Source of the DNA: a virus
Length of the DNA: 35,305 bases
IMG/VR virus record: IMGVR_UViG_3300027806_000096
Span: 1-35,305 of that record
Reading direction: 5' to 3' (one strand)
Positions 6,108-13,467 of the stretch are shown here, in pieces (positions within the stretch are counted from its first letter, which is position 1; the number at the start of each line of letters is the position of its first letter). The notes beneath the pieces were generated by a model. The model worked only from the letters and a program-made list of their open reading frames with translations, was not told the origin of the DNA and made no database searches. A program made the translations under genes and the position numbers.

Positions 6108-7193
6108 CTACCTTTTATTGACCAGTTTTTCGTACACACTGACTCTTTTTTCGTACACTTTTCGGTAGTCAAAGTCCCTCAGAACTGTTTCCTGTAAGTT
6201 TTTGGCAAGCTCATCACGCATATCCTTGTCGTTGATGAGCATCTTCGTGTACCGGTACCATGCGCCGGACTCCTTCTCCCCGACCAGTAACCCGTTGACA
6301 TTGTGCTTGATAACGTCTTCGTACTGCGGGATCTTGGAGCAAATCAGTGGCTTACCCATAATCCCTGCTTCAACGCATTTAAGCTCAGAGCGGTAATGGT
6401 TGAACTTGTCCGCTCTCAAGGGGGCGTAACAGACATCCACCTCGTTGTACCCAAAGGCGTACTCATAAACGCTCATAGCGTTGATCCTGGCGTAGTTCGC
6501 ATTCCGGTACCCGGCCGTGAAGACGTTCTCGTAAGCCTTGTAGGCTTCGTTGTCGTTCCATCCGGCACAAACCAAGAGGTACTTCCCGTTCAAGGACTTG
6601 TCCTTGTAGAGCGACTTCATGGACTCGGCCATCAAGTTCACGTCCGGAATGTGCTGCGCACCACCGAACCAACCGAACCTGACCTTCTCAGACTGCGTAG
6701 GATGCGCTACAAACGACTCCATCCCTTCGGGGTATGGAGTGTTAGCCACAACGGTTACATTGCTGTTGAGAGGCTCTATGCGCTCCTGGAGGTGTGTTGT
6801 CGTACAGAACACGTGATCGGCCAGGGAGATATTCAAAGCCAGCCGGTGGGGCAGCTTCTGGTCCTTGTAGTGCTGGTACATGTGGTGGTCCGATGGGAGC
6901 ACCCAGTAGTCATCGTAGTCCAGGACGATCTTGGCGCCATGCTTACGCAGGTAGTCAAAGACCTCACGGATTTTGTCATCCTCGTCAATGTGCAGGTTCC
7001 TCGAGATGAGGAACACATCCACGGTCTTGACGAGTTCGTCATCAATGTCCGGGATCTGTTTGAAGTTCGTCAGCAGGAACCGGTCCGCTTTCTCCTTTTG
7101 CAACCACAGGTTGGGCATCGCTAGCCGGTACAGGCTCGCTCCCGTCTCCTCCTGGTGGAATATCGTCCCCAGGTGTATCTTTCCGTCTTTCAT
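6108..7193 (-). CDS. Glycosyltransferase (GT4-like)
   Basis: 361 residues with a GT-B type layout. The N-terminal half has GASLYRLAMPNLWL and VLDYDDYW, the linker region IRFGWFGGAQH-like motif reads VRFGWFGGAQHIPD, and the nucleotide-sugar half has CVEAGIMGKPLICSKIPQYE, which carries the Glu-x7-Glu type motif of family 4 enzymes, followed by HNVNGLLVG. It probably transfers a sugar to a virion protein, phage DNA or a host surface glycan; the acceptor cannot be read from sequence. A paralogue lies at 25.2 kb. Its first 152 nt overlap the 3' end of the preceding gene in another frame; both glycosyltransferases align from the first residues, so this start is sound. Confidence 0.87.
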   Translation of the reverse strand: MKDGKIHLGTIFHQEETGASLYRLAMPNLWLQKEKADRFLLTNFKQIPDIDDELVKTVDVFLISRNLHIDEDDKIREVFDYLRKHGAKIVLDYDDYWVLPSDHHMYQHYKDQKLPHRLALNISLADHVFCTTTHLQERIEPLNSNVTVVANTPYPEGMESFVAHPTQSEKVRFGWFGGAQHIPDVNLMAESMKSLYKDKSLNGKYLLVCAGWNDNEAYKAYENVFTAGYRNANYARINAMSVYEYAFGYNEVDVCYAPLRADKFNHYRSELKCVEAGIMGKPLICSKIPQYEDVIKHNVNGLLVGEKESGAWYRYTKMLINDKDMRDELAKNLQETVLRDFDYRKVYEKRVSVYEKLVNKR

Positions 7194-7443
7194 GCTCGTC
7201 AGTCTCCACCAATAACTCCTTAAACTTCTTTTCGTTCGGAGCTAGTTCGGACCAACCTTCCAGCATGTACTTCTCTAGTTGTCGAATTGTGTTGTAGCGG
7301 GTCGAGTGTTTCCCCTGCTTCTCTTCCTTTTGGCCCTTCAGATAAGCCTTTAGGGCTTTATTCGTGGCCCGGCGTTCTTCCTTGTAGGCTTCATATTCCA
7401 TCCCTTCGGGACGCTTGTGGAGGATGTTAAAACTTGTCTGCAT
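7042..7443 (-). CDS. Conserved phage helical protein with low-complexity tail
   Basis: 133 residues from the ATG at 7443, which overlaps the primase-helicase stop by 17 nt. The N-terminal motif NILHKRPEGMEYEAYKEERR followed by NKALKAYLKGQ is familiar from small proteins of many Bacteroidetes phages, function unknown. Residues about 45-82 are charged and helical. The last 50 residues are Pro, Asp, Glu and Gly-rich and are encoded in DNA that also encodes the glycosyltransferase N-terminus in another frame. This tail could be overprinted on the older enzyme gene. A role in the replication module is suggested only by position. Confidence 0.65.
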   Translation of the reverse strand: MQTSFNILHKRPEGMEYEAYKEERRATNKALKAYLKGQKEEKQGKHSTRYNTIRQLEKYMLEGWSELAPNEKKFKELLVETDEHERRKDTPGDDIPPGGDGSEPVPASDAQPVVAKGESGPVPADELQTDPGH

Positions 7444-9292
7444 TGAGGTAGCGGTTTTTAAGTTTAATTTCAATAGATGCTGGGTCGATATGCGAGGAAG
7501 ACATCGATAGCGTGTTCGGGTCAAAGTTGTATACCACGTTCACGGTCTCTCCAGAATCCCTCTTGTCGAAGAGGCGAAGATAACCAACATCCGTCCGGTA
7601 AACGACGTCATCATTCGAGGTCCTCTCCGTGTCCACCACAAGGCTGCAGGAGATGAAGATGTCTGCATTGTCGTAAATCTTTCCGCTACCACGCAGGTAG
7701 GGAGTCAAGTCCCGAGTGTGCCTCGGGATGTTCTTCGTGACGTGGACCAAAGCAACGATCGGGATGTTCAGCTCGTTGGCGAGATACTTCAGCTCCCGGG
7801 TGTGCTTCTCCGCTGAATCCTTCTCCCCACCGCTGTCTGCCATCATGGACAACCCATCCACCACGAACATGTCTATCTTGCCATAGGCGTTCTCCACCTG
7901 CTCGACGATGGAGCGGTAGTGCGCCGCGTTGGACGCTAGCTTGTAGTCCACGATGATACGCTTGCTAAAGTCGTCCTTGAGCATCTCTTGGACCTTCTTG
8001 GTAGCTTCCTCCCGATCGGAGGAGTAGAGCTCCTTAAACTCGTCCCAGAGCTTCTTGTGGGCATAGCCATCACGGTACATGTTGATGCTTCGCTTGAGGA
8101 ACTGCGTACGAGACATCTCTTGGTTGTTGTAGATACCACGCATGCCGTTCCTTGCGTTGCGGAACATGATCTCTTGAGCGTAGAGCGACTTCTTAGTGCC
8201 ACCCTGCCCGGCAAGCACGATGAGCTTGCCCTTGAGGTCTCCCTTGATTAGGTCGTTGAACTCGTCAAATGCTAGGTCGTACGTACCGCTCTTCTCGTCC
8301 AGGGCGTTCAAGATGTCCGGAATCTGCTCATGCAGGGCGAACCAGGTCTTCACTCCATCACCGGCCTCTGCTTTCACTTGGGTACGCTGTTGGGCCGACC
8401 GAGTAATGTTGTAGAGCTCTTTGTAGTCTAGCGGGTTGGTACCCGCATCGTTGAGCCCAGAGAGTATCTGCATGATGTCGTAGAACTTGAACTGGCTCTT
8501 GTCAAAGAGCGCACAAGCTTGTTTGAATAGCTTGTTGTTCCTGTCGCCCTCCGTAGGGGGCGAAAAGAGACCTCCATCCTCCTTCTTCCGATCGGACCCC
8601 ACCTCATGGCTGTAATCGTCCGTGTAGCATGCATACTCCCACGTTTCAATGAGGCGCTTGTTGGGACGTGCCGGGTTGACCTCGGCACTGAATCGGAAGG
8701 TCGGGTTGGGAACTTCAGCGTAGAAGGAAATCTCCTCGATGTCCTGGGTCATGAAGTCTTCGTAGCGCAGGCCGCTCTTGTACAAGCCGCTATCCGGATG
8801 ACGGGAGTTGATGGCCCGAAAGGCTCTGTTGTTGTTGTAGATGCCATGGTCCACGCTGGTGATACCATCCGTAAGCGAAGCGACAAGGCGCTTCACTCGA
8901 GCTGGCAAGTCGGGAGATGGGGCAAACCCGCCAAACAAGGAGGAGTGGATTCCGATGTGGAAGCCTTTCTTCCCAGAGAAGCAGATGTAGACCTGGCTTG
9001 GGTCCACTAGGTACTCGGAGACGAGTTTCTTCACGAACTCCTTGGACGATTGGAAAGCCAAGGATACATCGGCATTGTCGATGTCCACCCAGAGGATGTT
9101 CATGTAGAACTCCCCTCTGTAGCCCTTTACGGAGCCGTTTACGGCAAAGTGATTCCGGATGGACTCTCCATACTGAAACAGGGAGGTATAGCGTTCATGG
9201 TCGCAAGACTCGTAACCGATGTCTTCGAGGTGAACAATCCGAGCGTTTTGATTGCGGCTCTGTATCGAGCCGTCGATAAGTTCTGTGTACAT
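7427..9292 (-). CDS. Primase-helicase fusion (AEP primase + RecA-like helicase)
   Basis: 621 residues with two recognisable halves. The N-terminal half looks like an archaeo-eukaryotic-type primase: metal-binding DID at 70-72 within LWVDIDN, the FSGKKGFHIGIH motif at 105-116, and the DHG motif at 148-150 followed by AFRAINSRH. The C-terminal half is a RecA/DnaB-type ATPase with Walker A GQGGTKKS at 362-369, Walker B IDMFVVDG at 473-480 and a downstream HVTK motif. Such a protein would make primers and unwind DNA at the phage fork. A TATCTTTG box sits 17 nt upstream. A second replicative helicase, of plain DnaB type, is encoded at 12.2 kb, which is unexpected in one phage. Confidence 0.87.
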   Translation of the reverse strand: MYTELIDGSIQSRNQNARIVHLEDIGYESCDHERYTSLFQYGESIRNHFAVNGSVKGYRGEFYMNILWVDIDNADVSLAFQSSKEFVKKLVSEYLVDPSQVYICFSGKKGFHIGIHSSLFGGFAPSPDLPARVKRLVASLTDGITSVDHGIYNNNRAFRAINSRHPDSGLYKSGLRYEDFMTQDIEEISFYAEVPNPTFRFSAEVNPARPNKRLIETWEYACYTDDYSHEVGSDRKKEDGGLFSPPTEGDRNNKLFKQACALFDKSQFKFYDIMQILSGLNDAGTNPLDYKELYNITRSAQQRTQVKAEAGDGVKTWFALHEQIPDILNALDEKSGTYDLAFDEFNDLIKGDLKGKLIVLAGQGGTKKSLYAQEIMFRNARNGMRGIYNNQEMSRTQFLKRSINMYRDGYAHKKLWDEFKELYSSDREEATKKVQEMLKDDFSKRIIVDYKLASNAAHYRSIVEQVENAYGKIDMFVVDGLSMMADSGGEKDSAEKHTRELKYLANELNIPIVALVHVTKNIPRHTRDLTPYLRGSGKIYDNADIFISCSLVVDTERTSNDDVVYRTDVGYLRLFDKRDSGETVNVVYNFDPNTLSMSSSHIDPASIEIKLKNRYLNADKF

Positions 9293-9309
9293 GTTGTGGT
9301 TGTTTCATG

Positions 9310-9317
9310 CAAAGATA
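9310..9317 (-). promoter_or_regulatory. Putative -7 promoter element before primase-helicase
   Basis: The minus strand reads TATCTTTG in the 26-nt gap between the metallophosphoesterase stop and the primase-helicase ATG at 9292, leaving a leader of only about 10-12 nt. No clear -33 element. Confidence 0.4.
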
Positions 9318-9318
9318 A

Positions 9319-10209
9319 TCAGTACATCCGTGTGCAGGCTGTGAAATCCGAAACTACTTTGATTTCGTCCAGGCTGTCCTTCCTCCCGCGTAAACGAACG
9401 AGTTCAAGCTGCAGCCAGTAACCGCCCAATGGCTTTGGGCCACGACCCCTCTCCACGTGGAATCCTCCAACGCCGCCATCCCATTCCTCCTTGTAGGTGG
9501 CAGTTCTTATCTGATCGATGTGTCTTTGTGAAATTTTTCTGTTATGAGGATCGTAGCGATGAACGATGTTGATGTGGTGATACAACTCATGCACGTGGCC
9601 CTGCCAGGTGCAGTTGTAGCCTTCCACTGAAGCCATGATACGCTGGTCTTGAATGACGCCCTTGGTGACCACGCCTCCGCCTCCGGAACCGTGGAAGTAG
9701 TGAATTACGTATTGACGGCCTTTGTTTTTGCCAACCGGTGGGTCCATAAGCACGGAGAAGATTCCGCCGTATCCGCCTACTTGGATGTTGGTGCCGTTCT
9801 GGTAGTTCATCACATCCGCAAAGCGTCGCAGGATGTCGGTCTCTTGGTGCTTGAGTACGCCGGTCTCATGGTTTCCATAACCTAGCAAGACCAAGTGGTT
9901 TGCGTATGGCTTGAACCATTCCACCGCTGTCTCGATGATGGAGTCCAGGTAACGGCCGTTGTTGTGCTCAGGGCGGATGTCGTCCTTACTCCTACGAGGA
10001 TCGCCTTTCCCTTGCATAAGGCAAAAGAAGTCTCCGTTCACTACGATGGCTGCATTCCTGCGGACTGCTTCGTCTAGGTGGTTCTTGAGGAGGTCCCGGT
10101 CGCAATGCGGGTTGTCCCAGTGCAGGTCCGATAGGAGTAGGAACAACTGCTTAGGACCGACTTTTGAAACGTGGACGTTTGGTCCAAATCTTTCGAGGTT
10201 AATGATCAT
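9319..10209 (-). CDS. Calcineurin-like metallophosphoesterase (copy 1)
   Basis: 296 residues carrying the full set of two-metal phosphoesterase motifs: SDLHWD (27-32), NGDFF (58-62), YGNHE (111-115), the histidine in IHYFHG (170-173) and GHVH (204-207). Family members hydrolyse phosphodiesters or phosphomonoesters; in phages they are found near replication genes, but the substrate here is unknown. The ATG at 10209 is preceded by the C-rich leader typical of this part of the window. A close paralogue at 17454-18338 is collinear over nearly the whole length, with long shared stretches such as NGDFFCLMQGKGDPRRSK. The final residues (SDFTACTRMY) differ from the copy. Confidence 0.9.
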   Translation of the reverse strand: MIINLERFGPNVHVSKVGPKQLFLLLSDLHWDNPHCDRDLLKNHLDEAVRRNAAIVVNGDFFCLMQGKGDPRRSKDDIRPEHNNGRYLDSIIETAVEWFKPYANHLVLLGYGNHETGVLKHQETDILRRFADVMNYQNGTNIQVGGYGGIFSVLMDPPVGKNKGRQYVIHYFHGSGGGGVVTKGVIQDQRIMASVEGYNCTWQGHVHELYHHINIVHRYDPHNRKISQRHIDQIRTATYKEEWDGGVGGFHVERGRGPKPLGGYWLQLELVRLRGRKDSLDEIKVVSDFTACTRMY

Positions 10210-10236
10210 TGCTTTGGTTTTAGGGGTTGGGGGATT

Positions 10237-10497
10237 TTACAAAGACTGCAATTCCGACTTGACATTAAATAGGTAAGCATTTTTTTCTATGTAATAATCT
10301 TTTACAAGTCCTAATAAATATAACTCACCATTTTGAATAATCATTTCATCAACTGCAATCAAAGAATATTTCTTTGCAACAGCGACCGTATTGCCACACC
10401 TATCAACACATTGCATACACCCTTCACAATCTGACGGAAATCGTAGTTCAGAAAAGTATTTATTAAATAAATCGTTTGCTTTTTCTTTTGGGGTCAT
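10237..10497 (-). CDS. Small helical protein with Cys cluster insert
   Basis: 86 residues. The start MTPKEKANDLFNKYFS and the later segment AKKYSLIAVDEMI match a short helical protein family frequent in Bacteroidetes phages, where the two parts usually lie close together. Here they are separated by a segment with the cysteines C-x2-C-x3-C (DCEGCMQCVDRCGN, with a further Cys before), which could bind a metal. The C-terminus is helical (NVKSELQSL). The gene is AT-rich relative to its neighbours and begins a run of small accessory genes. Function unknown. Confidence 0.65.
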   Translation of the reverse strand: MTPKEKANDLFNKYFSELRFPSDCEGCMQCVDRCGNTVAVAKKYSLIAVDEMIIQNGELYLLGLVKDYYIEKNAYLFNVKSELQSL

Positions 10498-10500
10498 GGC

Positions 10501-10803
10501 TTAAACGATTTCGGGGATGGGCATCCAATAGTTGACCTCGCTGGTAAACCAGGCGTGGTTCTCGGAGTGCCACTTACCAGTGTACATATCACGCCAAGCA
10601 ACGATTTGCAATCCTTCAATATCAGTAATTAGGACGGGTTCGTTAAATTCGGGCATTTGGTCTTGGGGTCTTATCCACTGGCTTGATTTTATATGCTTTG
10701 CAAACGACTCCACAAATTTAGCGGCCACCGAATATCCCATCCAGTAGTTTAAGTTTACACCTATCGGTTCAGCAAGTTCGTAAAATTTATTTATTGCGTT
10801 CAT
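10501..10803 (-). CDS. DUF551-like protein (copy 1)
   Basis: 100 residues. The C-terminal 60 residues fit the DUF551 pattern of phage accessory proteins: WIRPQDQMPEFNEPVLITD, then TGKWHSENHAWF and a terminal YWMPIPEIV. The first 40 residues (NAINKFYELAEPIGVNLNYW) are an extra helical part that its tandem partner lacks. It stops 3 nt before the next gene start. A 37-nt block (10555-10591) is identical to 10867-10903 in the partner. The molecular function of DUF551 is not known. Confidence 0.75.
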   Translation of the reverse strand: MNAINKFYELAEPIGVNLNYWMGYSVAAKFVESFAKHIKSSQWIRPQDQMPEFNEPVLITDIEGLQIVAWRDMYTGKWHSENHAWFTSEVNYWMPIPEIV

Positions 10804-10806
10804 GGC

Positions 10807-11001
10807 TTATGGTTTAGGGAGTTCGGGTATAGGCATCCAGTAAACGACTTCACGGGGCCACCATCTGTGGTTCTCGGAGTGCCACTTACCAGTGTACATA
10901 TCAATCCAAGCGACGTTTTGCTCTCCTTCCTTGTCAGTAATCAACACGACTTGGCCCTTCTTGGGCATTTGGTCTTGAGTTCGTATCCAGGGCATGGTCA
11001 T
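10807..11001 (-). CDS. DUF551-like protein (copy 2)
   Basis: 64 residues if started at the ATG at 11001, which overlaps the stop of the upstream small gene as ATGA; the frame is open further upstream but that part looks like a shadow of the other gene. It contains the whole DUF551 core: WIRTQDQMPKKGQVVLITD, TGKWHSENHRWW and YWMPIPELPKP. Tandem partner of the 10501-10803 gene, with one identical 37-nt stretch, so the pair arose by duplication or has been homogenised by gene conversion. Function unknown. Confidence 0.75.
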   Translation of the reverse strand: MTMPWIRTQDQMPKKGQVVLITDKEGEQNVAWIDMYTGKWHSENHRWWPREVVYWMPIPELPKP

Positions 11002-11150
11002 GCGTTTTTGGCTTGAAGGATTCTTCCGAGCAGGGTCCAGTTCACTCTCCACGGAGAAATGGTTTCGGAGCGGTCGGGGCGGCTGCAAGACACGCACTCC
11101 TTGCGGATGTGGATTTGCCAGCGGCGGAAATCGGTGGGGGTTGGTTTCAT
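10998..11150 (-). CDS. Small Cys-containing protein (50 aa)
   Basis: A short frame from ATG 11150 (MKPTPTDFRRWQIHIRKECV) to an ATGA overlap with the DUF551 copy 2 start. It has a C-x2-C pair (ECVSC) followed by a basic and aromatic stretch. The ATGA coupling and a C-rich leader like those of neighbouring genes support it being real, but the product is short and I recognise no family. Confidence 0.5.
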   Translation of the reverse strand: MKPTPTDFRRWQIHIRKECVSCSRPDRSETISPWRVNWTLLGRILQAKNA

Positions 11151-11173
11151 GGGTTAGGGGTTAGGGGTTGGGG
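11151..11173 (+). repeat. G-quadruplex-type motif upstream of small gene
   Basis: The plus strand has four G-runs (3, 4, 4 and 4 Gs) with loops TTA, TTA and TT, directly abutting the ATG of the minus-strand 11150 gene. It fits the canonical intramolecular quadruplex pattern. The same segment on the minus strand is the C-rich leader of that gene. Confidence 0.6.
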
Positions 11174-11178
11174 TGATA

Positions 11179-11361
11179 CTACATATACCGCACTTTGACA
11201 TCTTTTTTGTTTTCAAGTGCATTTTTTGCATATTCATAAGCCTGTCTAACTTGTCTATCGTGGCAAGTTTCGCCTTTACTACTATTGTGAATCCGTGAAG
11301 TTATCCTTAATGCTTCAATGATTGTTTTTAATTGAAACTTGTAAATCGTTATTTCTTCCAT
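11179..11361 (-). CDS. Small hypothetical protein (60 aa)
   Basis: 60 residues, predicted mostly helical (YKFQLKTIIEALRITSRI, then VRQAYEYAKNALENK), with a single Cys-His pair in the middle. Its leader (11362-11400) contains three or four copies of a CCCCAA-type unit on the coding strand. Codons are AT-rich like those of the other accessory genes in this section. I recognise no family. Confidence 0.55.
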   Translation of the reverse strand: MEEITIYKFQLKTIIEALRITSRIHNSSKGETCHDRQVRQAYEYAKNALENKKDVKVRYM

Positions 11362-11430
11362 TTTTCGTTTATGGTTTAGGGGTTGGGGGTTGGGGGTTGG
11401 ACAAATATGCGAGTTATAAGCAATAAAAAA

Positions 11431-11643
11431 TTACCGCTTTACATCTTCAAGGTTGCCGTGGTATTGTTCTGTAATAGAAATTCCAGTTGGGTATTCATCT
11501 TCACATCCATCATAGTAAGCCACAATTGTTGCTTTTGTGCCATCACTAAATTGCATTTCTAAAAAACCATCACTATCGTCTCCTATTAACTTCTTTTGTT
11601 TTACCGCAACAATTGTTTTTCCAATTAAATCTTCAAATTTCAT
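11431..11643 (-). CDS. Small hypothetical beta-rich protein (70 aa)
   Basis: 70 residues starting MKFEDLIGKTIVAVKQKK, with alternating hydrophobic strands (GFLEMQFSDGTKATIVAYY) and a final charged strand. The pattern of a short domain that measures 'function of G-K-x-I' followed by DG-turns recalls small beta-barrel proteins annotated without function in many phages. Its ATG overlaps the stop of the upstream lipoprotein gene (11640-11643), so the two are coupled. Confidence 0.6.
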   Translation of the reverse strand: MKFEDLIGKTIVAVKQKKLIGDDSDGFLEMQFSDGTKATIVAYYDGCEDEYPTGISITEQYHGNLEDVKR

Positions 11644-11840
11644 TTGGATTTGGGGTTAATGGTTTGGAATAATCTATATTTCCCGCATTTTGCGGTTATG
11701 TTTTTTACCTGCGGCCCGAAGCCGTTGCTTCGGGATAGCACATACTCGCAAGCATCCCCCTTGGGCCGAACCTCAATCACCTTCCAAGGGCGGTTGTTGG
11801 TGCAGGCGGTCAGCAGGAATAGGAGCAGGAAGCGGCGCAT
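11640..11840 (-). CDS. Small lipoprotein
   Basis: 66 residues. The N-terminus MRRFLLLFLLTACTNNRP is a compact lipoprotein signal: two arginines, a run of Leu/Phe and a lipobox LTAC with Cys13 as the likely lipidated residue. The mature part of about 53 residues has two more cysteines (CEY and CGKY) that may form a disulphide in the periplasm. Phage lipoproteins of this size can act in superinfection exclusion or as outer-membrane spanins; context gives no decision, since no lysis gene is adjacent. A TATCTTTG box 4 nt before the ATG suggests its own leaderless promoter. Confidence 0.7.
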   Translation of the reverse strand: MRRFLLLFLLTACTNNRPWKVIEVRPKGDACEYVLSRSNGFGPQVKNITAKCGKYRLFQTINPKSK

Positions 11841-11844
11841 GGGT

Positions 11845-11852
11845 CAAAGATA
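11845..11852 (-). promoter_or_regulatory. Putative -7 promoter element before lipoprotein gene
   Basis: The minus strand reads TATCTTTG, ending 4 nt before the ATG at 11840, in the 20-nt gap after the nuclease stop. A transcript starting at the usual distance would have almost no leader. Confidence 0.45.
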
Positions 11853-11860
11853 TAAACACT

Positions 11861-12190
11861 CTACCCACATTCAGCCAACACCCGTTGGAATTCTTCCACG
11901 GAGCGAATGACCTCGTACCTGTACCCCGCCTCCTGAACCACCCCCTGCCACCACTTTTGGGATAGGGACTGCTTGCCCTTGGATGTTTTAAATTCCAAGA
12001 ACACCGCTCCCTTGGGTGATAGGTAGGTCATGTCGGCAACCCCAGCGGTCAGCCCGATGCCTTTGAGGAAGAAACCGTTGGAGCGGGAGCGGGGGTTGTT
12101 GAGGTTCAAAAATAGCAAACCCTGCTCGTTGGGTCGGAGTATTGCGAACAACTTGACGCAGGCGGCTTGGAGGTTGTATTCTTCCATCAT
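11861..12190 (-). CDS. VRR-NUC domain nuclease
   Basis: 109 residues from the ATG at 12190, chosen because it overlaps the helicase stop as ATGA. The PD-(D/E)xK-type VRR-NUC signature is clear: GLTAGVADMTYL with Asp53, FLEFKTSKGKQS with Glu66 and Lys68, and Gln74, followed by QKWWQGVVQEAGYRYEVIRS. Such single-domain nucleases in phages cut branched or flap DNA during recombination and replication. It sits at the end of the initiator-helicase transcript, fitting a role in processing replication intermediates. Confidence 0.87.
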   Translation of the reverse strand: MMEEYNLQAACVKLFAILRPNEQGLLFLNLNNPRSRSNGFFLKGIGLTAGVADMTYLSPKGAVFLEFKTSKGKQSLSQKWWQGVVQEAGYRYEVIRSVEEFQRVLAECG

Positions 12191-13467
12191 AGCGAATTGG
12201 GTGGGTATTCGTTGGCTTTGGTATAGGGAAGGTGACATTGGATGTTTGCGATGCCAAGGGAACCGTTGCGGTTCTTGCGGAAGATGACCTCCATCAAGTC
12301 GGCTGGCTGGTTCCTGTCGTGTTCGTAGGGACGATACACAAAGCCAATCTTGTCAGCATCAAACTCCAGTTGGCCCGTTTCCCGAAGGTCGGACATGATG
12401 GGGCGATGGTCGCTGCGTCCTTCCGTTGCACGGGATAGGGATGACACCACCACCCCGAACACCTTCTGCCGTTTGCAGATTGCTTTGAGGGTCTTGGATA
12501 TGTTGGTCATCTGCTCAATTTTGGGCTTGGCCTTGTCAATCTTGGTCGGCTCAACGAGTTGCAGGTAGTCCAAGTAGAATCCGCAAATCCCATACTTGGT
12601 TTTGAGTTTGGCGATTTCGCCTTCGATGCGGTCCAAGTTCGCTTGGTGTAAGTCCACGATGTAGAGCGGTTTGGATTTTAGGAGGTCCGCTTTTTGGCCA
12701 AGGTCCATGAAATCTTTTGTGCTGATTCGCTCGGTCGGGTTTAAAAAGTGCGCCCCGTCCATGGTGGCGAGGTTGGAAAGCATCCGCTGGGTGAGTTGCT
12801 CCGCTGACATTTCAAGCGTGAAGAAGACCACGGGAATATCGGCCATGGCTTGATTCATTGCTATTTGCAGGGCCAAGAGGGTTTTGCCCATTGCGGGACG
12901 ACCGCCAAGGAGGATGAACTCCGTGGGCTTGAACCCCGTCATCATTCGGTCCATCGGGCTGATGTAGGTCGGGAAAATAGAATCCTTGCGTCTTCCTTCA
13001 CGGACCTCGTTCATGTTCATGAGGTAGGTCTTGGCGAGTTCGTGGGCCGTGGTTTCGGTGGCGTTGGTTTCAATGGCTTGCATGGACTGATAACGGGCGA
13101 AGGCTTTGGGGATGTCCCTGTCATGGGCCAACTCGTCCATAATCCTTTGTTCCTCCCTTTGCTTCCATGCTTCGTTGAGGTCCGAGGCATAGACCTTCCA
13201 ATCAGAGGTCAGCGTGTTGCCGTCCAAGATGTCCACAAATTCAGCGATGACATGGGCTTGACCGTTGTCAATGAGGTGCTTGTGAACGGCTACCAGGTCC
13301 ACGGGTCGCTCTGCTCGGTGGAGGTATTCAATAGCCCTGTAAACGAGGACATGGTTTCCCGTGAATAGGCGTTCGGGGATTTGCAGAAGGAGGACCGCTC
13401 GGTTGGTAAACTGGTCCATGAGGCAGGACAGGAGCCGCCGTTCAGCGGTAAGATGGTAAGGGTTCAT
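12187..13467 (-). CDS. dnaB: Replicative DNA helicase, DnaB-like
   Basis: 426 residues with the two-domain DnaB layout. The N-terminal helical domain starts MNPYHLTAERRLLSCLMDQF and is joined by a linker (about 100-150) to a RecA-like motor with Walker A GGRPAMGKT (188-196), a FFTLEMSAEQL motif (215-225), Walker B ICGFYLDYLQL (294-304), and the SDLRETGQLEFDAD segment (359-372). It should form a hexamer that unwinds DNA at phage forks. It follows the initiator gene with a 26-nt overlap and is coupled to the VRR-NUC gene. It is unrelated in architecture to the primase-helicase at 7.4 kb, and no DnaG-type primase is seen nearby. Confidence 0.93.
   Translation of the reverse strand: MNPYHLTAERRLLSCLMDQFTNRAVLLLQIPERLFTGNHVLVYRAIEYLHRAERPVDLVAVHKHLIDNGQAHVIAEFVDILDGNTLTSDWKVYASDLNEAWKQREEQRIMDELAHDRDIPKAFARYQSMQAIETNATETTAHELAKTYLMNMNEVREGRRKDSIFPTYISPMDRMMTGFKPTEFILLGGRPAMGKTLLALQIAMNQAMADIPVVFFTLEMSAEQLTQRMLSNLATMDGAHFLNPTERISTKDFMDLGQKADLLKSKPLYIVDLHQANLDRIEGEIAKLKTKYGICGFYLDYLQLVEPTKIDKAKPKIEQMTNISKTLKAICKRQKVFGVVVSSLSRATEGRSDHRPIMSDLRETGQLEFDADKIGFVYRPYEHDRNQPADLMEVIFRKNRNGSLGIANIQCHLPYTKANEYPPNSL

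Noticed and set aside
6303-7124. Long plus-strand open frame opposite the glycosyltransferase
   Set aside because: It lies fully antisense to a well-supported enzyme gene and its product is a Val-rich mirror of that gene's codons, so it is a shadow.
11151-11173. Telomere-like TTAGGGG repeat
   Set aside because: Only three short irregular units, internal to a coding-dense region and explained as a C-rich gene leader; no sign of a genome end.
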